This document shows, one piece after another, positions 42,447 through 64,000 of a stretch of 64,000 nucleotides of DNA. Numbering within the stretch: position 1 is the first letter of the stretch; every line of letters begins with the position of its first letter. This DNA comes from Couchioplanes caeruleus (GTDB lineage Bacteria; Actinomycetota; Actinomycetes; Mycobacteriales; Micromonosporaceae). The DNA is taken from NCBI RefSeq assembly GCF_003751945.1, contig NZ_RJKL01000001.1:4588001-4652000 (forward strand), written 5' to 3'. The notes under the pieces are model-generated. The model was given only the letters and a program-made list of their open reading frames with translations. It searched no databases and had not been told where the DNA came from. The translations under genes were made by a program, and so were the position numbers.

Positions 42447-43634
42447 ATGTACGACGTCATTGTCATAGGTGCCCGTTGTGCGGGTTCGCCGACGGCCATG
42501 CTATTCGCGCGGCAGGGATACCGAGTCCTGCTCCTGGAGAAAGCAAACTTCCCGCAGGACACGCTCTCCTCGCATTACTTGCACATGCAGGGCGTGGCGC
42601 TGCTTAACCGGTGGGGGCTGCTGGACAAGCTGCGCGCCACCGACGCGCAGCCCATCACCCGCCAGGTGTACGAGGCGGCCGGGGTCCGCGTCGAGGGGTT
42701 CTCCCTGCCGATGGATGGGCTGCGGACCACGTACGCCCCTCGGCGGTTCGTGCTCGACCCCCTGCTCGCGGAGGGCGCCGTGGAGGCCGGCGTCGACTTC
42801 CGGCAGGGTTGCGCGGTCAACGACCTGGTGTACGAGGACGACCGGGTCGTCGGAGTGAAGTACACGACGCCCGGCGGTGTGCAGGCGACCGAGCGTGCCC
42901 GCCTGGTGGTCGGCGCGGACGGCATGCGCTCGCTGGTCGCCCGCAAGGTCGGCGCGCCGAACGTCATCGAGCATGCGCGGCTCACCTGTGTCTACTACAG
43001 CTACTGGGCCGGGGTGCCGGCCGACTTCGAGCTGTACGAGCGGCCGGGGCGATGGATCGGCGTCCTGCCCACCAACAATGACCTCACCCTGCTCATGACG
43101 TACTTCCCGCAGGCCGACTTCAACGAGGTCCGCAAGGGGATCGAGCCCTTCTACCTCGAGACCTTTCGCACGACGGCACCCGAGCTTTGGGAGCGGATGC
43201 AGTCCGGTGAGCGCGTGGAGCAGCTCTACGGCACCGGACACCAGGAGAACTACTTCCGTAAGGCATACGGGTCCGGCTGGGTACTGGTGGGCGACGCGGT
43301 CAACCACAAGGACTCCATCACCGCTCGCGGCATCACCGAGGCTTTCGTCCAGGCGCAGACGCTCACCGATTACATCGGGGACCGGCTGCACGACGACCGC
43401 GCGCTCAGCACGGCGCTACGGCGTTACGAGAACAACCTGAGCAATGAGGCCCTCAACCATTACCAAGGTGCCCTCAACGTGGCTGAGCTCAAGCCCGAGG
43501 GGCGGACCGACATGCTCCGGAAGTTGGTCGGTCATCAGGAGTACATCGACCGATACTTCTCGACTCTGTCGGGAGCGATTGCCATCGACGACTTCTACAA
43601 CGAGGAACTCCTGACCCTGCTCGACCAGAGCTGA
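42447..43634 (+). CDS. FAD-dependent oxidoreductase/monooxygenase
   Basis: 395 residues. FAD-binding Rossmann '[20 protein letters not shown]' with '[20 protein letters not shown]', the internal '[16 protein letters not shown]' (DG motif) and '[20 protein letters not shown]' (GD motif) with '[10 protein letters not shown]'. This is the class A flavoprotein/FAD_binding_3 fold, so aromatic hydroxylation or related oxidation is expected. It sits between the free A-T pair and the NRPS genes, suggesting it oxidises the carrier-bound or free starter residue. Halogenase-specific W-x-W-x-I-P is not present. Confidence 0.87.
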   Translation: MYDVIVIGARCAGSPTAMLFARQGYRVLLLEKANFPQDTLSSHYLHMQGVALLNRWGLLDKLRATDAQPITRQVYEAAGVRVEGFSLPMDGLRTTYAPRRFVLDPLLAEGAVEAGVDFRQGCAVNDLVYEDDRVVGVKYTTPGGVQATERARLVVGADGMRSLVARKVGAPNVIEHARLTCVYYSYWAGVPADFELYERPGRWIGVLPTNNDLTLLMTYFPQADFNEVRKGIEPFYLETFRTTAPELWERMQSGERVEQLYGTGHQENYFRKAYGSGWVLVGDAVNHKDSITARGITEAFVQAQTLTDYIGDRLHDDRALSTALRRYENNLSNEALNHYQGALNVAELKPEGRTDMLRKLVGHQEYIDRYFSTLSGAIAIDDFYNEELLTLLDQS

Positions 43635-43674
43635 CGCAAGGTCCGTTCCCAGGTTTGCCGATATTGGAGACACG

Positions 43675-51441
<7,767 letters not shown>

Positions 51442-51451
51442 GAGTGCCTCG

Positions 51452-59200
<7,749 letters not shown>

Positions 59201-59204
59201 ACAT

Positions 59205-62200
59205 ATGATTCCGCTGTCCTTCGAACAGCGCCGCATGTGGATCCTGCACCAGATGGAGGGCGGGTCGGAGACCTGGAACCTGACCGGGTCGTTCCGGCTG
59301 ACCGGGCGGCTGGACGAGGCCGCCCTCGTCGCGGCGCTCCGGGATGTGGTCGAGCGGCACGAGATCCTGCGCACCACGTACGTGATGGACGACGCCGGCG
59401 AGCTCGGCCAGCGGATCCTGCCGATCGCCGAGGCAGCGCTACGGGTTCCGGTGATCGACGTGGCGCCGGAGGACGTGTCCGCGGTGGCCGAGGAGGCGGT
59501 CGGCTACCGGTTCGACCTCGCCACCGAGATCCCGTTCCGGGCAACGCTGTTGCGCTGCTCCCCCGAAGAGCACGTCCTCGTCCTGGCCATCCACCACATC
59601 GCGACGGACGGTAGCTCGTCGGCGCCGCTGGCGCGGGATCTCGCCACCGCGTACAGCGCCCGCCGGGACGGCCGGGCACCGGCCTGGGAGCCGCTGCCCG
59701 TGCAGTACAAGGACTACACGCTCTGGCAGCGTGAGGTGCTCGGCGACCTGGACGATCCGGACAGTCTGGCCGCGGCCCAGGTCGAGTACTGGCGCGAGGA
59801 ACTGGCCGGCGTGCCGCAGCCGCTCGACCTGCCGCTCGACCGGCCCCGGCCGGTGGAGGCGAGTTCGCAGGGTGACACGGTCGGCTTCGCGGTGCAGCCG
59901 GAGGTCGCGGCCGGGCTGGAGAAGCTGGCCGCGGAGGCCGGCACGACCATGTCGATGGTCACCCAAGCCGCGGTGGCGGTGCTGCTGCGCAAGCTCGGCG
60001 CCGGCGACGACCTGACGATCGGCACCCCGATCGCCGGACGTACCGACGAGGCGCTGGCCGACCTGATCGGTCTGTTCTCGAACACGGTCGTGGTGCGGAT
60101 GGACCTTTCGGGAGAACCTTCCTTCGCCGCCCTGCTCGCCCAGGTGCGCGACAAGGCACTGGCCGCGTACGAGCATCAAGACCTGCCGTTCGAGGTGCTG
60201 GTCGAGGCGATCAACCCGGACCGGTCCACGTCGTACCAGCCGCTGTTTCAGGTGATCTCCGCCTGGCAGAACTTCGAGAAGTCGAACCTGGAACTGCCCG
60301 GCCTCGGCGTGGAGTTCCGCCAGGCCATTACCTCGACCACCCAGGCCGACCTGTACTTCAGCATGATCACCGACGAGTCGGGGACGCTGCGCGGCGACAT
60401 TTCCTACGCGACTGAGCTGTTCGACCGGGAGACGGTCAAGGGCATGGCGGCGCGGTTCGAACGCGTTCTGGAGCAGGTGGTCGCCGACCCGAGTATTCGC
60501 GTCGGGGACGTCGAGGTGCTGAGCGCGGCGGAGCGGGCGTGGTTGCTCGAGGAGGTGAACGACACCGTCGAGCCGGCGCTGGAGCAGGGCCTGCTGGCAG
60601 CGCTGGACCGGCAGGTGCGGTCCGAGCCGGAGGCGCCGGCCGTCATTGACGGGGACGAGTCGCTCACCTATCGGGAGCTGGACGCGCGGTCGAACCGCCT
60701 GGCGCACTGGCTGATCGACCGCGGTGTACGGCCGGAGACGCTGGTCGCCGTGTGTCTGCCCCGGTCGGCGGACCTCGTGGTGGCGCTGCTGGCCGTGCTG
60801 AAGGCCGGCGGCGCCTATGTTCCGATCGATCCGGATTACCCCCAGTCCCGCATCGACTACGTCCTCGACCACGCGCAGCCGGTGCTGGTGCTCGACGGCG
60901 AACTGCTGTCCGCGGTGGACTGCTCGGGATATCCGGATGCGGTGCCGGAGGTAGCCGTGTGGCCGGAGAACGCGGCGTACGTGATCTACACGTCGGGGTC
61001 GACCGGCAAGCCCAAGGGGGTATCGGTCTCCCGTGGCGCGCTGGCCAACTACCTCGCCACGACACTGCGGCGGCACCCGTTGTCGCCGGCCGACCGGATG
61101 CTGTTCAGCACCACGATCTCCTTCGACATCGCGGGGACCGAGCTGTACCTCCCGCTGATCTCCGGAGCGGCGATGGTGGTGGCGGGCAAGGATGCGGTCA
61201 CCGATCCGGCGACGCTGGTGCCGCTGATGCGGCGCCATCGGGTCACCGTGGTGCAGGCCACCCCGGCGTTCTGGCAGATGCTGTTGACGAGCCGGCCGGA
61301 CGCCGCCGAGGGCCTGCGAATCATGGTCGGCGGCGAGGCGCTCCCGGTACGGCTGGCCGAGACGCTGGCCGAGCAGGCGGCCGAGGTGGCCAACTGGTAC
61401 GGCCCGACCGAGACGACGATCTGGTCGACCATGGCATCGGTGAAGGCTGGGGCGGGCGTGCCCGCGATCGGCGCACCGATCGGGAACACCCAGGTGTACG
61501 TGCTCGACGCGCGACTGCGGCCGGTTCCGCGCGGGGTGGCGGGCGAGCTGTACATCGCCGGCGACGGCGTGGCCCGGGGGTACCACCGCCGGCCGGACCT
61601 ATCCGCGGAGCGCTTCGTGGCGTGCCCGTTCGGCCCCGGCGGGGTGCGGATGTACCGCACCGGCGACCTGGTGCGGTGGGACCGCGACGACCGGCTGGAG
61701 TACATCGGGCGGACCGACTTCCAGGTGAAGATCCGGGGCTTCCGGATAGAGCTGGGCGAGATCGAGTACGTGCTCCAGGGACACCCCGGTGTGGCGCAGG
61801 CCGTCGTCGTGGTCCGCGACGACCACGGCAGCGATAGACGCATCGTCGGTTACGTGGTGCCCGAGTCCGCTGTCGCGCCGGACGGCGACGCCGCGGCGCT
61901 CCTCGCCGAGCTGCCCGAGTATCTGCGTAAGCGGCTCCCGGACTACATGGTGCCGTCCGTGGTGATTCCGCTGCCGGCGATTCCGCTGACGCCGAACGGC
62001 AAGCTCGACCGGCGTGCCCTGCCCTCGGGGCACGCGGACACCACGGTCAGACAGGAGCCACGCGACGCCCATGAGGCGAAACTGTGTGCCCTGTTCGGTG
62101 AGTTGCTCGGTCGGGAGTCGGTCGGCATCAACGAGAGCTTCTTCCAGCTCGGTGGGCATTCGCTACTGGCCACCCGGCTCAGCGTGCGGATCCGCAAGGA

Positions 62201-63017
62201 GTTCGGTGTCGACATGCCCCTCCGGACGATCATCAAGTACCCCACGGTGGCGGAGTTGGCCTCGCTGGCCATGATCGGCGGCATTCCGGTGGAGAGCGGC
62301 AACCCGTTCGCCGTCGTGCTGCCGTTGAACACCGATCCCGGCACCGGTAAGGAGCCGCTGTGGTTCTTCCACGGCGGCGGCGGACTCGGCTGGACGTACT
62401 TCAGCTTCGTGACGCACGTGTCGGACCGGCCCGCCTACGCCCTGCAGTCTCGTGGCTCGGACGGCCGGGAGGAGGTGGCGGGATCGGTTGACGAAATGGT
62501 CGACGACTACGTCAGCGAGATGCTGAAGATCCAGCCGGAGGGGCCGTTCCATCTCATAGGCTGGTCCTACGGCGGCACGCTGGTGCAGGCCGTTGCGGCG
62601 AAGCTCGACCGGCTCGGTCATCGAGTCGCCCTGGTGGCCGTGCTCGATTCCAGTCCCGGCGGCCACGGTTTCCACGAGACGCGGGCCGACAAGACTCAGG
62701 CCGACTACCGGGAAGAGCTGGAAGACTTCTTCGGCCAGTACATCGGCATCGACAGTCAGCAGGACCTCTTGGACAGCATGGCGAGGGTCCTGGCCAACAA
62801 CGTCTCCCGGATGAGGACCTTCGAGTCGCCGGTCTACCGCGGCGACATGCTCTTCTTCAGCGCCACGCTCAAGGACGACGTGTACGGCCATCTCTGGCGG
62901 CCGTACGTTCTCGGCTCCCTCGAGGTGCACGACGTTCACGCCACGCACGACGAAATGAACATGCCCGGGCCGGTGACCGAGATCTTCGAGGTCATCAACC
63001 GCAAGCTGGCGGCATGA
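59205..63017 (+). CDS. Terminal NRPS module with thioesterase: C-A-T-TE
   Basis: 1270 residues. C about 1-430 ('HHIATDG' at 131), A about 450-940 ('[14 protein letters not shown]' at 592, '[12 protein letters not shown]', '[11 protein letters not shown]'; by-eye code D-I-T-Q-M-G-W-I-W, close to the published glycine code DILQLGLIWK), T '[14 protein letters not shown]' about 982, type I thioesterase about 1020-1270 with nucleophile '[13 protein letters not shown]' and late His in '[12 protein letters not shown]'. Adds the last residue and releases the chain by hydrolysis or cyclisation. Only 4 nt separate it from the upstream NRPS. The first C domain lacks an upstream E in the preceding protein, consistent with an L-donor. 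Confidence 0.96.
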   Translation: MIPLSFEQRRMWILHQMEGGSETWNLTGSFRLTGRLDEAALVAALRDVVERHEILRTTYVMDDAGELGQRILPIAEAALRVPVIDVAPEDVSAVAEEAVGYRFDLATEIPFRATLLRCSPEEHVLVLAIHHIATDGSSSAPLARDLATAYSARRDGRAPAWEPLPVQYKDYTLWQREVLGDLDDPDSLAAAQVEYWREELAGVPQPLDLPLDRPRPVEASSQGDTVGFAVQPEVAAGLEKLAAEAGTTMSMVTQAAVAVLLRKLGAGDDLTIGTPIAGRTDEALADLIGLFSNTVVVRMDLSGEPSFAALLAQVRDKALAAYEHQDLPFEVLVEAINPDRSTSYQPLFQVISAWQNFEKSNLELPGLGVEFRQAITSTTQADLYFSMITDESGTLRGDISYATELFDRETVKGMAARFERVLEQVVADPSIRVGDVEVLSAAERAWLLEEVNDTVEPALEQGLLAALDRQVRSEPEAPAVIDGDESLTYRELDARSNRLAHWLIDRGVRPETLVAVCLPRSADLVVALLAVLKAGGAYVPIDPDYPQSRIDYVLDHAQPVLVLDGELLSAVDCSGYPDAVPEVAVWPENAAYVIYTSGSTGKPKGVSVSRGALANYLATTLRRHPLSPADRMLFSTTISFDIAGTELYLPLISGAAMVVAGKDAVTDPATLVPLMRRHRVTVVQATPAFWQMLLTSRPDAAEGLRIMVGGEALPVRLAETLAEQAAEVANWYGPTETTIWSTMASVKAGAGVPAIGAPIGNTQVYVLDARLRPVPRGVAGELYIAGDGVARGYHRRPDLSAERFVACPFGPGGVRMYRTGDLVRWDRDDRLEYIGRTDFQVKIRGFRIELGEIEYVLQGHPGVAQAVVVVRDDHGSDRRIVGYVVPESAVAPDGDAAALLAELPEYLRKRLPDYMVPSVVIPLPAIPLTPNGKLDRRALPSGHADTTVRQEPRDAHEAKLCALFGELLGRESVGINESFFQLGGHSLLATRLSVRIRKEFGVDMPLRTIIKYPTVAELASLAMIGGIPVESGNPFAVVLPLNTDPGTGKEPLWFFHGGGGLGWTYFSFVTHVSDRPAYALQSRGSDGREEVAGSVDEMVDDYVSEMLKIQPEGPFHLIGWSYGGTLVQAVAAKLDRLGHRVALVAVLDSSPGGHGFHETRADKTQADYREELEDFFGQYIGIDSQQDLLDSMARVLANNVSRMRTFESPVYRGDMLFFSATLKDDVYGHLWRPYVLGSLEVHDVHATHDEMNMPGPVTEIFEVINRKLAA

Positions 63018-63051
63018 GCCGTCACGTTGTCACGAACCGTCGCAGGAATGA

Positions 63052-63819
63052 TTGGGGTTGATCGGAGTGACCGGAACTGTCGGGAACGGGGAGCCGACCG
63101 CGCTGCTGTGTGTGCCGTTCGCCGGAGCGGGCTCCTCGTTCTTCCACCCGTGGCGCGAGCTGGCCGCCGGCCGGTGGCGAGTGACCTCGGTCGACTTGCC
63201 GGGCCGGGAACGCCGGATCCTGGAGGAACCGTTCCGCAACGTCGTCGAGGCGGCCAGGGGCGTGATCGACGACATCGTCGCCGACCTCGGCCCGAGGACG
63301 CCGACGGTGCTGTTCGGGCACAGCCTCGGCGCGGTCCTTGCGTACGAGTTGGTGCACCTGCTCACCGCGCGCGGCGTGCCGGTCGAGCGGCTGATCGTCA
63401 GCGGCTCGCCCGGCCCCTGGACCCAGCGGGAGCGACGGGCGGCGGGCCTGCCGGACGGGGAGTTCCTCGCCCGGGTCGAGGAGTTCGCAGGTTTTCGTCA
63501 CGAGGCGCTGGACCACCCGGAGATGCGCGAGCTGATTCTTCCCGCGCTGCAAGCCGACTGCGAGATGCACGAGGCGTACGTGCCGAGCGTCGACGAGCCG
63601 GTGTCGGTGCCGGTCTGCTCGCTGCGGGGCGACTCGGACGGGCTGGTGACCGCCGCGGAGGCCCGGCAGTGGCAGACGGCGACCACCGGCGACTTCAGCT
63701 ATGTGGAGTTCCCGGGCGACCACATGTACCTGGTCGACCAGGGGCGGGAGATCCTGGACATCATCGAGCAGGTGTCTGCCCGCGGTCGCGAGCTCGCGGG
63801 GAGCCTCCCGGCGGCGTAG
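63052..63819 (+). CDS. Type II thioesterase of the NRPS operon
   Basis: TTG 63052 has AGGA 5 nt upstream; GTG 63067 is an alternative. About 255 residues with 'LLCVPFAGAGSSFFHPWREL', 'VTSVDLPGRERRILEEPFRN', nucleophile 'VLFGHSLGAVLAYELVHLL', 'LPALQADCEMHEAYVP', 'VCSLRGDSDGLVTAAEARQW' and His in 'FPGDHMYLVDQ'. Edits stalled or mis-loaded carrier domains of the NRPS. Last gene of the operon, 34 nt after the NRPS stop. Confidence 0.92.
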   Translation: MGLIGVTGTVGNGEPTALLCVPFAGAGSSFFHPWRELAAGRWRVTSVDLPGRERRILEEPFRNVVEAARGVIDDIVADLGPRTPTVLFGHSLGAVLAYELVHLLTARGVPVERLIVSGSPGPWTQRERRAAGLPDGEFLARVEEFAGFRHEALDHPEMRELILPALQADCEMHEAYVPSVDEPVSVPVCSLRGDSDGLVTAAEARQWQTATTGDFSYVEFPGDHMYLVDQGREILDIIEQVSARGRELAGSLPAA

Positions 63820-63830
63820 TGCCGGTGTGA

Positions 63831-63864
63831 AGGGGCCTTGAGGATCGCGATCCTCAAGGCCCCT
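63831..63864. terminator. Perfect 34-nt palindrome ending the NRPS operon
   Basis: AGGGGCCTTGAGGATCG followed directly by its exact complement, 12 nt after the thioesterase stop. It separates two convergent genes and is probably a bidirectional terminator. Confidence 0.8.
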
Positions 63865-63884
63865 GTGGCGTACCCGGGCGCTGG

Positions 63885-64000
63885 TCAGTCCTGTCGGGCG
63901 GGGCCGAACCAGGTGGTGAGGGCGGCTCGGACCGCGGAGACGTCGAGCGGGTCGCCGGCGTCCGCCGCCCAGGCGACGTGGCCGTCCGGGCGAATGAGCA
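63885..64000 (-). CDS. 3' end of a class A FAD monooxygenase gene (continues beyond the window)
   Basis: The minus-strand frame from the window edge reads 'LIRPDGHVAWAADAGD' and ends 'VRAALTTWFGPARQD' and stop (63885-63887). 'L-x-R-P-D-G-x-V-A-W' followed by 'L-x-x-x-L-x-x-W-F-G' is the conserved C-terminus of the PheA/TfdB/RdmE-type aromatic hydroxylases with a thioredoxin-like tail. It converges on the NRPS operon and may be a tailoring gene of the same cluster. Confidence 0.65.
   Translation of the reverse strand, partial: LIRPDGHVAWAADAGDPLDVSAVRAALTTWFGPARQD

Noticed and set aside
42447..43634. Flavin-dependent tryptophan halogenase
   Set aside because: FAD motifs are present but the W-x-W-x-I-P halogenase motif is not; assigned as a class A oxidoreductase.

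Overview
The DNA is GC-rich with strong G/C third-position bias. Its gene families (SARP regulator, SigE-type ECF sigma factor, DrrAB-type exporters, LmbU regulator, MbtH, NRPS) point to a filamentous actinomycete, plausibly of the Micromonosporaceae. The genus is an inference. The window is one flank of a secondary-metabolite region: a scarred, mobile, conflict-related left part and a clean nonribosomal peptide cluster on the right.

Positions 1-11.2 kb are an accessory island. Two polymorphic-toxin modules carry closely related Hint (self-splicing/cleaving) domains but different toxic tips. The first ends in a colicin E-type HNH DNase followed by a colicin-type immunity gene. The second ends in an unrelated probable RNase tip followed by a different putative immunity gene, and its 5' half is missing, abutting a methyltransferase fragment. 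Between them lie a low-GC dGTPase gene, a Xre-type regulator, a frameshifted tyrosine recombinase and a NADAR-domain gene. A ~170-195 bp repeat occurs at 1.5, 10.7 and 23.8 kb. The second copy sits beside an integrase relic and the third runs into a tRNA 3'-end-like sequence, so these are probably attachment-site scars.

Positions 11.2-23.1 kb hold a large SARP regulator (minus strand), then a rightward series: aldo/keto reductase, a decaprenyl-phosphate phosphoribosyltransferase-like UbiA enzyme, a flippase-like membrane protein, a GT4 glycosyltransferase, an NAD-dependent epimerase, a membrane-anchored EEP hydrolase, a PIG-L deacetylase and a DUF1349 protein. The UbiA to EEP genes are tightly spaced or overlap and look like an uncharacterised polyprenyl-phosphate sugar or glycolipid pathway.

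Positions 23.1-31 kb are decayed: an IS630-type element, recombinase and coiled-coil relics, a SigE-type sigma factor, a TPR protein, a secreted Cys-containing protein, a frameshifted thioesterase fused to a carrier domain, and the C-terminal half of an EPSP synthase.

Positions 31-64 kb are the peptide cluster. On the minus strand: a crotonyl-CoA carboxylase/reductase overlapping a type II thioesterase, and a four-gene operon of two ABC exporters. On the plus strand: MbtH, a PaiB-like flavin protein, an LmbU regulator, a free-standing adenylation domain and carrier protein, an FAD oxidoreductase, three NRPS genes (C-A-T-E-C-A-T, C-A-T-E-C-A-T, C-A-T-TE) and a type II thioesterase. Five modules plus a separately activated starter predict up to six residues, two inverted to D. 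By eye three of the five module A domains share one binding-pocket signature (DVFSVAAYA) and the last resembles a glycine code. A strong palindromic terminator follows, facing the 3' end of a class A flavin monooxygenase gene at the window edge.
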